NCBI GenBank assembly: GCA_017525235.1
Contig: JAFXTC010000041.1
Span: forward strand, 16,116 to 80,115
DNA: 64,000 nucleotides
Reading direction: 5' to 3'
Source: Bacteroidaceae bacterium
GTDB lineage: Bacteria > Bacteroidota > Bacteroidia > Bacteroidales > Bacteroidaceae
Below, in pieces: positions 45,592-54,902 of this stretch (its first letter is position 1; each line of letters begins with the position of its first letter). The translations under genes and the position numbers were made by a program. The notes under the pieces were generated by a model, which saw only the letters and a program-made list of their open reading frames with translations, was not told the origin of the DNA and searched no databases.

Positions 45592-46167
45592 ATGGATAAT
45601 ACAACACCACATCCTATGACAATAGTACAGAGCGCTTCACATGCAGCCATTAAAGTGGGCTTTCTGTGTAGTGTAAGTTTTCTGTGCACTATACGAGGAA
45701 TAACATCGCCTGGCATAGCCACAATAGGTCATTTTGCCGGTCTTTTAGCCATATACAACATTTTTAAAAACATTCTCAGGTACAAACTGTTTGAGCAAGA
45801 CATCCGTTTTGGCAGATGCTTTCGAATGGCAATGCTTATCTGCATCTTTGCGGGTTTGCTAACCAATGTAGTGCAGTATTTGTATTTTCAGTTCTTCGAC
45901 AAGGGTTACTTTCTCTCAACGATGGCTACAATGATGGAAATGCCCGAATACCAGCAAATGATAAAGTCGGTTTTTGCCGGTGTGCCCCAAAGCCAGTTAG
46001 ACGAGGCTTTCTTGCAGATAAACGTACCAACGCTGATGGTACAATTTGTCTTCATGAATCTGATATTGTCAGTACCCGTCTCACTGGTTACAGCAGCCTT
46101 GGCTGCAATGACAAAAATAAGCAGAAAGACAATTAATCAGTCTGAAAACAATACAGAAAAAGAATAA
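45592..46167 (+). CDS. DUF4199 integral membrane protein
   Basis: A 191-residue protein with four predicted membrane helices (around residues 18-37, 44-62, 76-98 and 148-170). It matches the pattern of DUF4199: HAAIKVGFLCSVSFLCTIRG, then FGRCFRMAMLICIFAGLLTNVVQYLYF with the following DKGYFLSTMATMMEMPEYQQM. The gene lies 8 bp before a polyprenyl-phosphate-type glycosyltransferase, a pairing seen often in Bacteroidetes, so it may assist that enzyme. Biochemical function is unknown. Confidence 0.85.
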   Translation: MDNTTPHPMTIVQSASHAAIKVGFLCSVSFLCTIRGITSPGIATIGHFAGLLAIYNIFKNILRYKLFEQDIRFGRCFRMAMLICIFAGLLTNVVQYLYFQFFDKGYFLSTMATMMEMPEYQQMIKSVFAGVPQSQLDEAFLQINVPTLMVQFVFMNLILSVPVSLVTAALAAMTKISRKTINQSENNTEKE

Positions 46168-46175
46168 TCATAAAG

Positions 46176-47138
46176 ATGGATATATCTGTTGTTATACCTC
46201 TATTTAATGAAGAGGAATCGCTGCCCGAACTTTTCTGTTGGATAAAAAGAGTAATGGAAGAGAATCATTTCAGTTATGAAGTGTTCTTTGTAAACGACGG
46301 CAGCACGGATAACTCATGGCAAGTAATAGAGCAACTGCGCAAAGAGAACCCCGAGGTGGTACATGGTATTAAGTTTCGCCGTAACTACGGAAAAAGTCCT
46401 GCCCTGTATTGCGGATTCGACCGAGTGCAAGGCGATGTAGTGATTACCATGGATGCCGACCTGCAGGACTCGCCCGATGAGATTCCCGAACTTTACCGCA
46501 TGATTACCGAGGATGGTTACGACCTTGTGAGCGGCTACAAGATGAACCGCAGCAAAGGCGACCCTCTGTCTAAGACTATCCCCACTAAGCTCTTTAACGC
46601 TACAGCCCGTAAAGTGAGCGGTATTCATAACCTGCACGACTTTAACTGTGGACTGAAAGCATATCGCCGCGATGTGGTAAAGAACATTGAGGTATACGGC
46701 GAGATGTACCGCTACATCCCCTATTTGGCCAAGAGTGCCGGTTTCAGCAAAATTGGCGAGAAGCGCGTTCATCATCAGGCAAGGAAATTCGGCAAATCGA
46801 AGTTCATGGGATGGAACCGATTTGTAAACGGATATCTGGATCTGCTAAGCCTTTGGTTCCTTGACAGTTTCGGACTGAAACCCATGCACGTATTCGGTTT
46901 TGTAGGCACGCTGATGTTCTTGATAGGTTTTCTGGCCGTAGTAGCTGTAGGTGCCACCAAGCTATACTACATAAGCAACGGCATCTCACACCCACTAGTA
47001 ACCAGCAGCCCCTACTTCTATATTGCCCTTACCACCATGATTCTGGGTACGCAACTTTTTGTAGCAGGGTTTCTTGGCGAACTCATCAGCCGTAATGCTC
47101 CTGAGCGAAACAACTATCACATAGAGAAGGAGATATAA
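46176..47138 (+). CDS. Family 2 glycosyltransferase, GtrB/DPM1-like
   Basis: A 320-residue enzyme. The cytoplasmic GT-A domain shows VVIPLFNEEESLPEL, the nucleotide-binding VNDGSTDNSW, and the metal-binding TMDADLQDSPDEI, followed by LVSGYKMNRSKGDP. Two C-terminal transmembrane helices (about 233-255 and 270-295) match GtrB-type polyprenyl-phosphate glycosyltransferases, which load a sugar onto undecaprenyl phosphate. The sugar is not predictable. It shares one base with the next gene's start (TAATG). Confidence 0.93.
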   Translation: MDISVVIPLFNEEESLPELFCWIKRVMEENHFSYEVFFVNDGSTDNSWQVIEQLRKENPEVVHGIKFRRNYGKSPALYCGFDRVQGDVVITMDADLQDSPDEIPELYRMITEDGYDLVSGYKMNRSKGDPLSKTIPTKLFNATARKVSGIHNLHDFNCGLKAYRRDVVKNIEVYGEMYRYIPYLAKSAGFSKIGEKRVHHQARKFGKSKFMGWNRFVNGYLDLLSLWFLDSFGLKPMHVFGFVGTLMFLIGFLAVVAVGATKLYYISNGISHPLVTSSPYFYIALTTMILGTQLFVAGFLGELISRNAPERNNYHIEKEI

Positions 47139-47626
47139 TGAAACAAAGCAAAGGGCTCTTTCTGGCATGTCTCTTCGCGTTGCTGGGATTGTACAGTTGC
47201 GACACTATAGACTGCACGCTCAACAACACCGTGGCTATGTATTGCAATTTCTATCAAGACGGCAAGTTGACCAGTATTAACGATACGCTTTCCATTACGG
47301 CGGCAGACACATCAGTTGTTTTGTTGAACCGCCAGCTCAAAACCAGTTCAATGGCTCTTTCACTCAGTTACTCCTATCCAGAGGACACTCTTCTCATAAA
47401 CGTATCAGGAGATGGATACACAATTACAGACACCCTTTGGATAGAAAAGACGTCTACCACCCATTTTGAGAGCCCAGACTGCCCCGTGAATATGTTTCAT
47501 AAAATTACAGGGGTCAGAAGCACACATATGTTTATAGATTCTGTAACCATAACCCGTCCGGATGTCGACTATTTACAAGATGAGAATATTCAGATTCATT
47601 TCTATCCTTCTGTTGATGTTGATTAG
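47138..47626 (+). CDS. DUF6452-like lipoprotein
   Basis: A 162-residue lipoprotein, lipobox LYSC with Cys21, followed by a beta-rich domain (DCTLNNTVAMYCNFY, then SSMALSLSYSYPEDTLLINV). Its place directly ahead of a DUF6048-type gene matches the DUF6452-DUF6048 pair that recurs in Bacteroidales. It ends with an acidic stretch. The 3' end overlaps the next gene by 47 bp in another frame, so the two are probably coupled. Confidence 0.75.
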   Translation: MKQSKGLFLACLFALLGLYSCDTIDCTLNNTVAMYCNFYQDGKLTSINDTLSITAADTSVVLLNRQLKTSSMALSLSYSYPEDTLLINVSGDGYTITDTLWIEKTSTTHFESPDCPVNMFHKITGVRSTHMFIDSVTITRPDVDYLQDENIQIHFYPSVDVD

Positions 47627-48386
47627 CCTTGCCTCCGTAGCATGGGGTCAAAGTAGGAAGAAAGACGCACCCAAGGAGAAAGCACCCCTGCTGAGCGGCG
47701 TGGGTGTAGGTGTCGACCTCTGCGGACTGGCCATGAAGGGTGTGGGCGCACGCTTTGCGAACATGGAGATATGCGGACGAGTGGGTCTGAAGGAGAAGTT
47801 CTTCCCCATATTCGAAATAGGTATAGGCGACTGTACACGTTACGGAGGAGAAACCACGAACATCTTCAGCACCAGAGCTCCGTACTGGCGCGTTGGCATG
47901 GACTACAATGTGAACAAAAAAGTAAACGGAAACCGCTTCTTGGTGGGTGTGCGATATGGATTTACTACGTTCAACTACGACTTCTATAGTCCAGATTTTG
48001 TTGACCCCGTATATGGAACGGAAATGCCTTTGACACTTGAGGGGCAGAAAGGAAACTATCAGTGGCTGGAACTTTGCGTTGGTTTTGAGACACGTTTGTG
48101 GAACATTGTCCGCCTAGGCTATAACATCCGATACAAAACTCAAACCACCCAGAGCTGTTCGGCCTTAGGAACACCATATTTTGTTCCTGGTTTCGGCAAA
48201 AATGACTCCAACACTTTCGGTGGATCGGTATATCTGACATTCGACGTTGGCAAGTCTGCAGGTCTGAAAGGCGGCAAAACGCTGTTCGGTAAACACAAGA
48301 AGAAAAAAGAGGAGACAGAAAGCAAGGAGAAGAAAATGTCTTCTACAGAAGATGCACCCAGAGCGGCGAAGAGAAGAGGGAATTGA
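47580..48386 (+). CDS. DUF6048-like outer membrane beta-barrel protein
   Basis: A 268-residue exported protein. The start MRIFRFISILLLMLISLASV gives a clean signal peptide ending AWGQ; an in-frame ATG at 47562 would add six residues before it. Alternating hydrophobic strands (GVGVGVDLCGLAMKGVG, WRVGMDYNVNKK, VGVRYGFTTFNYDFY) suggest an eight-to-ten-strand barrel. The tail is Lys/Glu-rich and probably periplasmic. The pairing with the upstream lipoprotein suggests a joint envelope role; the function is unknown. Confidence 0.77.
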   Translation: MRIFRFISILLLMLISLASVAWGQSRKKDAPKEKAPLLSGVGVGVDLCGLAMKGVGARFANMEICGRVGLKEKFFPIFEIGIGDCTRYGGETTNIFSTRAPYWRVGMDYNVNKKVNGNRFLVGVRYGFTTFNYDFYSPDFVDPVYGTEMPLTLEGQKGNYQWLELCVGFETRLWNIVRLGYNIRYKTQTTQSCSALGTPYFVPGFGKNDSNTFGGSVYLTFDVGKSAGLKGGKTLFGKHKKKKEETESKEKKMSSTEDAPRAAKRRGN

Positions 48387-48431
48387 GGTTCCTCTCCAAC
48401 TAAAATTAATTTCAATAACCAATAACCAAAT

Positions 48432-48998
48432 ATGACAATACTGGAAATATGGATGCTTGGAGTTGCTTTGGCAATGGACTGCTTCTCTGTAAGCATTGCT
48501 CAAGGCTTGTCAGCAAAGCATGTGATATTGCCCCCAATGACAGCCTTGGCTCTCTCCTTCGGCATTTTCCAGGCTGGCATGACACTGCTAGGCTATTTGG
48601 GCACATCAGTATTTAGCCACCATTTCCTGCATTTAGACTATCTGGCCGTCCTTCTGCTTCTTTATCTGGGTGTTAAGATGATGTGGGACGGTTTTAAGAA
48701 GAAGGACCATGCCGATTGTTTAAACATTCTTAAACCAGTGGCAATCATCATGTTGTCTATAGCTACCAGCATTGACGCTTTAGCTGTAGGAATCTCCCTT
48801 GCCTGTTTACAGAATACCACAACAACAGCCATTCTGCTGGCTTCCGGCATCATTGGCCTCTGCTCTACCCTCTTCAGTGTGGCAGGCCTTTGGATAGGCA
48901 TTAAAGCCAGCCGACACATAAACATAAGAAGTGAAATTTTGGGTGGCATTATACTCATCTGCATAGGATTAAAGATAATAATAGAAGACCTCACATGA
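48432..48998 (+). CDS. mntP: Manganese efflux pump MntP
   Basis: A 188-residue protein with six membrane helices. The two internal repeats each carry the family's acidic metal-site motif: ALAMDCFSVSIAQGL in helix 1 and ATSIDALAVGISLA in helix 4. It exports Mn2+ and protects against manganese excess. No yybP-ykoY (Mn) riboswitch is seen in the 45 bp upstream. It overlaps apbE by 4 bp (ATGA), so it is co-transcribed with it. Confidence 0.93.
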   Translation: MTILEIWMLGVALAMDCFSVSIAQGLSAKHVILPPMTALALSFGIFQAGMTLLGYLGTSVFSHHFLHLDYLAVLLLLYLGVKMMWDGFKKKDHADCLNILKPVAIIMLSIATSIDALAVGISLACLQNTTTTAILLASGIIGLCSTLFSVAGLWIGIKASRHINIRSEILGGIILICIGLKIIIEDLT

Positions 48999-50056
48999 AA
49001 ACTAACAACGTATCCAACACTTCGACCGAAAACCGATTCAAGCCCTATCACATTGCCTTTCTGGCAATACTGATTCTTGGCACTGTCTTTATTGCACACC
49101 GCGAGCATAGCAAACAATGTGTGATTCCGTATCATATAGAGGATGGTTCTATCTTTGGCACTACCTTTCACATAAAATATCAGTACAAAGAGAGCCTACA
49201 TGACAGCATTCTGGCACGACTGGGTGCTATAGACAAGTCTCTTTCTATGTTCAATCCCATGAGTACCGTCTCATGTATTAACAGAGGAGAGTGCATGGAA
49301 GCCGACTCACTCATCACGTGTGTATGGAATATGTCACGCTCCATCAGCCAGGAAACAAAAGGAGCCTTTGACCCTACCGTAGCTCCGCTTGTAAACGTCT
49401 GGGGCTTTGGTTTCAAGAAAAAAGAGTTTCCCGACAAAGCCATCATAGATAGTCTGCGCGAACTGGTGGGCTGGCAACGCATATCCATTCATAATGGACT
49501 GTTCTATAAAGAAGACCCTCGAATAGTACTTGACTTCAGCGCTGTGGCAAAAGGCTTTGGCGTGGACTATGTTGCCAGCCTGTTTCGCAACATGGGCATT
49601 CAGAATTTCATGATAGAGATAGGAGGCGAGATTGTGGCACAAGGCACCAACCCCAAAGGCGAGGCATGGCGCATAGGCATCAACAAACCTGATGATGACA
49701 GTACGGGAACAAACAATGAGTTGCAAGAGGTGATAGAGGTTCATGACGGTGCACTTGCTACCAGCGGTAACTATAGAAATTATTACATGGAGGGGGGGCG
49801 CAAGATTAGTCATACCATAGACCCTATGACGGGGTATCCTGCTCAGCAAAGTATTCTCAGCAGCACCGTCAAAGCACCTTCGTGTGCTATGGCCGACGGC
49901 TATGCTACAGCTTTTATGGTAATGGGGATGGAACGTTCTCAGGAGTTTCTGAAGAGCCATCCACAATTGCAGGCATACTTTATCTATGCTGATGAAAACG
50001 GCCAATACCAGACATGGCACACCCCCGCTTTTTACGAGACAGAGAATAACAAATGA
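48995..50056 (+). CDS. apbE: FAD:protein FMN transferase ApbE
   Basis: A 353-residue membrane-anchored flavin transferase (N-terminal helix about 21-36). Family motifs are GAFDPTVAPLVNVWGFGF, DFSAVAKGFGVDYVA, the Mg-FAD site region MIEIGGEIVAQG, and SHTIDPMTGYPAQ. It attaches FMN covalently to Thr of RnfG/NqrC-type redox subunits. It stands between mntP and a Crp-like regulator, overlapping both by 4 bp. Confidence 0.94.
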   Translation: MKTNNVSNTSTENRFKPYHIAFLAILILGTVFIAHREHSKQCVIPYHIEDGSIFGTTFHIKYQYKESLHDSILARLGAIDKSLSMFNPMSTVSCINRGECMEADSLITCVWNMSRSISQETKGAFDPTVAPLVNVWGFGFKKKEFPDKAIIDSLRELVGWQRISIHNGLFYKEDPRIVLDFSAVAKGFGVDYVASLFRNMGIQNFMIEIGGEIVAQGTNPKGEAWRIGINKPDDDSTGTNNELQEVIEVHDGALATSGNYRNYYMEGGRKISHTIDPMTGYPAQQSILSSTVKAPSCAMADGYATAFMVMGMERSQEFLKSHPQLQAYFIYADENGQYQTWHTPAFYETENNK

Positions 50057-50766
50057 TATCCCTAACACAGAAATATGAACTGCTAACAAAACTCCCTCTG
50101 CTGCAAGGACTGAGCGGAAAGGAGTTGGCACACATAGAAAGTGTCATCGGTATGGAGGTGAATGAAGTTCCGGCCATGAGGAAGCCGCTGATTCACCAAA
50201 ACGACCCCTGCACACACCTCATATTTCTGACCACGGGAAAATTGATGCGCCATTACGAATCGTCAGACGGCCTGTACACAACAAAAAGCGTCATTCAGGC
50301 ACCTGCCTTGTTGGAACCGAACAACCTATATGGACTGGAATGCCATTTTCGGTGTTCCTATACACCGCTTCAGGATGTTTCCATTATCACCGTAAGAAAA
50401 AGGGACGTGATGCAGTATCTTATGAAGACAGACATCTTCCGTATTAATTACTTTAATCTGCTCTCAGCCATTATACATAAAAAGGAGGCAATGCTGCAAC
50501 CCATGCGAAACCTCACGGTAAAACAGAAAATTGTGCACTTCCTGCAAACACTGTTTCCCGATTGCGAAGGACAGGTTGAGATTGCCATCAAGATGACCGT
50601 CCTTGCCGATTACATAAGCGAGACACGCCTCAACACCTCGCGAGCTCTCAACCAACTTGAAGAAACTCACATCGTAGAACTAAAACGCTCACTCATTGTT
50701 ATTCCAGAAATAAAAGCATTGACGGCTCCCGATAACGAAAACGAAAACGAAAACGAAAACCGCTAA
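50053..50766 (+). CDS. Crp/Fnr-family transcription regulator with repeat-encoded tail
   Basis: A 237-residue regulator. An N-terminal cyclic-nucleotide-binding fold (about 10-125) and dimerisation helix precede a winged helix whose recognition part reads ADYISETRLNTSRALNQLEE. The arginine that contacts cAMP in E. coli Crp is not evident, so another ligand or none is likely. The last residues DNENENENENR are encoded by a GAAAAC hexanucleotide repeat (50731-50760) that is also found at the end of the S41 protease gene. Its ATG overlaps the apbE stop. Confidence 0.87.
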   Translation: MISLTQKYELLTKLPLLQGLSGKELAHIESVIGMEVNEVPAMRKPLIHQNDPCTHLIFLTTGKLMRHYESSDGLYTTKSVIQAPALLEPNNLYGLECHFRCSYTPLQDVSIITVRKRDVMQYLMKTDIFRINYFNLLSAIIHKKEAMLQPMRNLTVKQKIVHFLQTLFPDCEGQVEIAIKMTVLADYISETRLNTSRALNQLEETHIVELKRSLIVIPEIKALTAPDNENENENENR

Positions 50767-50770
50767 CCGA
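50731..50770 (+). repeat. GAAAAC hexanucleotide repeat in a gene 3' end, copy 1
   Basis: GATAAC, then four GAAAAC units, then CGCTAACCG. It supplies the last eleven codons and the stop of the Crp-like gene. A related tract with the same edges lies at 54828-54902. Confidence 0.8.
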
Positions 50771-50773
50771 AAT

Positions 50774-53230
50774 ATGAACCCATTAATAACAGATAAATTT
50801 AAGACATTGCACGGCACGGCTCCTTTCAGCCAGATAAAGCTGGAACACTTCGAGCCTGCCATCATGGAGGGTATGCGACTCGAAGATGAAGCAATACAGG
50901 CTATCATCTCCAATTCCGAGGAACCCACCTTCCAGAACACCATACAGCCCCGAACCAGCGAGTTGCTCGATACGGCAACAACCATTTTCTTCAATCTGAC
51001 AAGTGCCAATACGAACGACGAGATGGATGCCTTGGCACAGAAGCTAAGCCCGTTGCTTACAGAGCATAATAATCGCATCATGCTCAACGAGGCGCTTTTC
51101 AAGCGTGTGAAGTATGTGTATGAGCATCATGGCGACCTTACCGCTGAGGAGCAGACACTTCTCGAAAACGTTTATCAAGGATTCCTCCGACACGGAGCTT
51201 GCCTGAACGCCGAAGAGAAGAAACGCTTTTCCGACTTACAGGTCGAACTGTCTACGCTAACACTGCAGTTCAGTCAGAACGAGCTAAAGCAGACCAATGC
51301 CTTTCAGTTGCATATCACAGATAAGGAACAACTCTCGGGACTCCCCCAGACTGCCATCGATGCGGCTGCACAGGCTGCACAGGAGAAACAACTGGAGGGA
51401 TGGCTTATAACGCTGCACTTCCCCAGCTACCAGCCTTTCATGACGTATGCCGATAATCGCGAGCTGCGCCAGCAACTCTACATGGCTAAGATGAGTATCT
51501 GCGCACATGGCGACGAGTTCGACAACCGACAGATTGTTCAGCGCATCGTAAATCTCCGACAGGAGATAGCACAACTTCTGGGTTACAAAACCTATGCTGA
51601 TTATGTGCTTACACGACGGATGGCTCAAGACACCCAGCACGTGAACGACCTCATAGAACAGTTGCTGAAAGCCTATATGCCTGTGGCACGTGGCGAAGTG
51701 CGCCAACTTCAACAGGTGGCTCGTCGTATCGAAGGGCTCGACTTTACCCTCATGCCCTGGGACTGGGCTTACTACAGCCACAAGCTCAAGTTGGAGCGAT
51801 ACAATCTGGATGCCGAGATGCTGCGTCCCTACTTCCCCTTACAAAAGGTACGCGAGGGCATCTTCTCGCTGGCAACCAAACTCTACGGCATTACCTTTAA
51901 GAAGAATGAAGAGATCGAGGTCTATCACCCCGATGTGGAAGCATTCGAGGTCTTCGATGCCGACGGTTCTTTCTTAGCTGTGCTCTATGCCGACTTCTTC
52001 CCCCGCGAGAGTAAACAGAGTGGCGCATGGATGACCAGTTATCTAGAGCAACACGTCGACGAGGAGGGCAACGACATAAGACCTCACGTAAGCATTGTCA
52101 CCAATTTCACCAAACCTACTGCCGAACGTCCTTCGCTCCTCACCTTAGGCGAGGTTGAGACCTTCCTGCACGAGTTCGGACATGCCCTTCATGGTATCTT
52201 CTCAAAAGTACACTATCAAGGGCTGGGTGGCACGAATGTCTTCTGGGACTTTGTCGAACTGCCCTCTCAATTCATGGAGAACTATGCCGTAGAACCCGAG
52301 TTCCTGCATACCTTCGCCTTCCATTATCAGACGGGCGAACCTATTCCAACCGCCCTCATAGAGCGTATTCGCAAAAGTCGTAACTTCCAGTGCGGATATG
52401 CATGTATTCGTCAGCTCAGCTTCTGCCTACTGGATATGGCCTACTATACCCTATCCGAACCTTTACATGAAGACATCGTTCAGTTCGAGCAAAAGGCATG
52501 GCAACGTGCACAGCTGCTCCCCAGCATCGAGGGCACCTGCATGAGCGTTCAGTTCAGCCATATCATGAGTGGAGGCTACTCAGCAGGCTACTACAGCTAT
52601 AAATGGGCCGAAGTGCTGGATGCCGATGCCTTTAGCCTCTTCCTGCAAAACGGCATCATGGATCGCCAGACAGCACAGCGCTTCCGAGACGAAGTGCTCT
52701 CACGGGGCGGAACAGAACCTCCCCTCACGCTCTACAAACGTTTCAGGGGACAGGAACCAACCATCGATGCACTGCTTCGCCGTAACGGATTGGCTGATAC
52801 CAAGCAGCGTGAACTGGATATCCGCTACCTGCGTATGGCCCGTATCTGGAGCGAGAACAGTTACTGCCTGCGCCGACAGGTTGGCGCTTTGGTGGTGAAG
52901 GACAAAATGATTATCAGCGATGGCTACAACGGCACACCGCAGGGCTTCGAGAACATCTGCGAGGATGAGAACAATGTCAGCAAACCCTATGTGCTGCATG
53001 CCGAGGCCAATGCCATCACCAAGATTGCCCGAAGCGGCAATAACAGCGACGGCTCCACACTTTACGTTACCGACTCACCCTGCATCGAGTGTTCCAAGCT
53101 CATCATTCAGGCAGGTATCAAGCGAGTTATCTATGACCGTGAATATCGTATTATGGATGGTGTTGACCTACTTCGCCGCGCTGGAATAGAAGTTATAAAT
53201 CTCCCTATTTCTGACAACAACAATGAATAA
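50774..53230 (+). CDS. M3 peptidyl-dipeptidase fused to dCMP deaminase
   Basis: An 818-residue single reading frame with two enzymes. Residues 1-675 form an M3 (Dcp/oligopeptidase) metallopeptidase with HEFGHALHG (His466, Glu467, His470) that trims dipeptides or oligopeptides in the cytoplasm; no signal peptide is present. From about residue 685 a complete deoxycytidylate deaminase follows: RQVGALVVKDKMIISDGYNG, the zinc site HAEAN (His742, Glu744) and PCIEC (Cys770, Cys773), making dUMP from dCMP. The join reads RRNGLADTKQRELDIRYL, with no stop and no ATG between the enzymes. They are normally separate adjacent genes. The stop overlaps the next gene by 8 bp. Confidence 0.92.
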   Translation: MNPLITDKFKTLHGTAPFSQIKLEHFEPAIMEGMRLEDEAIQAIISNSEEPTFQNTIQPRTSELLDTATTIFFNLTSANTNDEMDALAQKLSPLLTEHNNRIMLNEALFKRVKYVYEHHGDLTAEEQTLLENVYQGFLRHGACLNAEEKKRFSDLQVELSTLTLQFSQNELKQTNAFQLHITDKEQLSGLPQTAIDAAAQAAQEKQLEGWLITLHFPSYQPFMTYADNRELRQQLYMAKMSICAHGDEFDNRQIVQRIVNLRQEIAQLLGYKTYADYVLTRRMAQDTQHVNDLIEQLLKAYMPVARGEVRQLQQVARRIEGLDFTLMPWDWAYYSHKLKLERYNLDAEMLRPYFPLQKVREGIFSLATKLYGITFKKNEEIEVYHPDVEAFEVFDADGSFLAVLYADFFPRESKQSGAWMTSYLEQHVDEEGNDIRPHVSIVTNFTKPTAERPSLLTLGEVETFLHEFGHALHGIFSKVHYQGLGGTNVFWDFVELPSQFMENYAVEPEFLHTFAFHYQTGEPIPTALIERIRKSRNFQCGYACIRQLSFCLLDMAYYTLSEPLHEDIVQFEQKAWQRAQLLPSIEGTCMSVQFSHIMSGGYSAGYYSYKWAEVLDADAFSLFLQNGIMDRQTAQRFRDEVLSRGGTEPPLTLYKRFRGQEPTIDALLRRNGLADTKQRELDIRYLRMARIWSENSYCLRRQVGALVVKDKMIISDGYNGTPQGFENICEDENNVSKPYVLHAEANAITKIARSGNNSDGSTLYVTDSPCIECSKLIIQAGIKRVIYDREYRIMDGVDLLRRAGIEVINLPISDNNNE

Positions 53231-54869
53231 ACATCGCCTTACCCCCTTTCTTATGGCCGTCAGCATAGTCTTAGGTGTTTTCGTCGGCACCTTCTATGCC
53301 AGCCATTATTCTGGCAACCGCCTGAATATTATCAATACGGGCAGCAACAAACTTAACTATCTGCTGCAGCTTATTGATAACAACTATGTAGATACTGTTG
53401 ATATGACATCACTCGTAGAAGATGCCATGCCTCAGATTCTCTCAGAGCTTGACCCGCACAGTCAGTATATCAGCGCTAATGATGCTCAGGAAGCCTCAGA
53501 GAACCTAAAGGGTAGTTTTAGCGGTATTGGCGTAAGCTTCACCATGGAAAAAGACACCGTTAATGTGATGTCTGTGATTCATGGCGGACCTGCAGAAAAG
53601 GTTGGAATACTGGCAGGAGACCGTATTGTAACGGCAGGACAAACCTCGCTGGTTGGTATGGGAACTAACGAGGTAATGAAGCGTCTGAAAGGCGAAAAAG
53701 GTTCCAAGGTCAGATTGGGAATCCGTCGTCACGGCTCCAAGCAGATGCTGTATTTCACCGTAGTACGTGGCGATATCCCCGTTGTCAGTGTTGATGCCTC
53801 TTATATGATTAACAACAATACAGGCTATATACGTATAAAGAACTTTGGAGAACAGACCTATGCCGAGATGCTTGTAGCTCTTGCCAATCTGAACATGAGT
53901 GGTATGAAGAACCTCATTGTCGACCTTCGTGGCAATCAAGGAGGGTACATGCACATTGCCATACAGATGGCGAACGAGTTCTTAAGCAAAAATCAGTTGG
54001 TAGTTTATACCGAGGGACGGAAAAGTCCGCGTGAAGAGTTCCGTTCCGACGGCAGAGGCACATTCCAACGTTTGCCTTTGGTGGTTTTGGTGGATGAAAT
54101 CAGTGCCAGTGCCAGCGAAATCTTTGCTGGAGCTATTCAGGACAATGACCGTGGTACCATCATCGGTCGTCGCACCTTTGGCAAAGGTCTTGTCCAGCAA
54201 CCCATGGAGTTTCGCGACGGTAGCGTAGTACGCTTAACCATTGCCCGTTATTATACCCCCAGCGGACGATGCATTCAAAAGCCGTACGAAAAAGGACATG
54301 GTGAGGAGTACCTGAACGAGCTTATTGCCCGATATGAGCGTGGCGAATACTTCTACCAAGACAGCATTCATCAAGATGGAGAGAAATATTATACGAATCT
54401 GGGACGTGTGGTTTACGGCGGAGGCGGCATCACACCCGACATCTTCATCCCCGAGGACACAACGGCAGTTACCTCTTATTATAAAGAGGCTGCATATACG
54501 GGACTCATCAGGCAGTTTGCCTTTACCTATACCGACGAGAACAGAGCACGATTGAATACCCTTCCAAACGTAGAGGCTATGGAGAAGTTCCTGCGCAAGG
54601 AAAACCTGATAGAGCGCTTTGCACGCTTTGGCGAGGAGCACGATCTTAAACGTCGCAACCTGATGCTACAAAAAAGCCGTTCTCTTTTTGAACGCAATAT
54701 CTATGGCTTAATTATCTATAATTCCAGGGAGATGCAGGATTACCTGCAATTCCTCAACAAGGAAGATCACACCGTGCAACGTGCCATACAGGTACTCTCA
54801 GAAGGCCTCTCCTACCCCAAAGCCCCCGATAACGGGAACGAAAACGATAACGAAAACGAAAACCGCTAA
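53223..54869 (+). CDS. S41 family C-terminal processing peptidase
   Basis: A 548-residue membrane-anchored periplasmic protease (signal anchor about 9-27). A PDZ domain (about 85-175, SFSGIGVSFTMEKDTVNV and the following repeats) is followed by the S41 core. The catalytic Ser296 is in ISASASEIF and Lys321 in RRTFGKGLVQQ. It degrades or trims C-termini of envelope proteins. The tail DNGNENDNENENR is encoded by hexanucleotide repeats like those ending the Crp-like gene. The gene overlaps the M3-dCMP deaminase fusion by 8 bp, so the two are co-expressed. Confidence 0.95.
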   Translation: MNKHRLTPFLMAVSIVLGVFVGTFYASHYSGNRLNIINTGSNKLNYLLQLIDNNYVDTVDMTSLVEDAMPQILSELDPHSQYISANDAQEASENLKGSFSGIGVSFTMEKDTVNVMSVIHGGPAEKVGILAGDRIVTAGQTSLVGMGTNEVMKRLKGEKGSKVRLGIRRHGSKQMLYFTVVRGDIPVVSVDASYMINNNTGYIRIKNFGEQTYAEMLVALANLNMSGMKNLIVDLRGNQGGYMHIAIQMANEFLSKNQLVVYTEGRKSPREEFRSDGRGTFQRLPLVVLVDEISASASEIFAGAIQDNDRGTIIGRRTFGKGLVQQPMEFRDGSVVRLTIARYYTPSGRCIQKPYEKGHGEEYLNELIARYERGEYFYQDSIHQDGEKYYTNLGRVVYGGGGITPDIFIPEDTTAVTSYYKEAAYTGLIRQFAFTYTDENRARLNTLPNVEAMEKFLRKENLIERFARFGEEHDLKRRNLMLQKSRSLFERNIYGLIIYNSREMQDYLQFLNKEDHTVQRAIQVLSEGLSYPKAPDNGNENDNENENR

Positions 54870-54902
54870 TCGCTAACCACTAACCGCGAACCGCGAACCG
54901 AA
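54828..54902 (+). repeat. GAAAAC hexamers followed by CGCTAAC heptamers, copy 2
   Basis: GATAACGG, GAAAAC-type units, GAAAACCGCTAA (the S41 stop), then heptamers CGCTAAT, CGCTAAC, CACTAAC, CGCGAAC, CGCGAAC. It fills the whole gap to the convergent GH95 gene; no normal terminator is seen. Confidence 0.8.

Noticed and set aside
48432-48998. Manganese riboswitch upstream of mntP
   Set aside because: Only 45 bp separate it from the preceding gene, too little for the yybP-ykoY fold, and no matching stems were seen.
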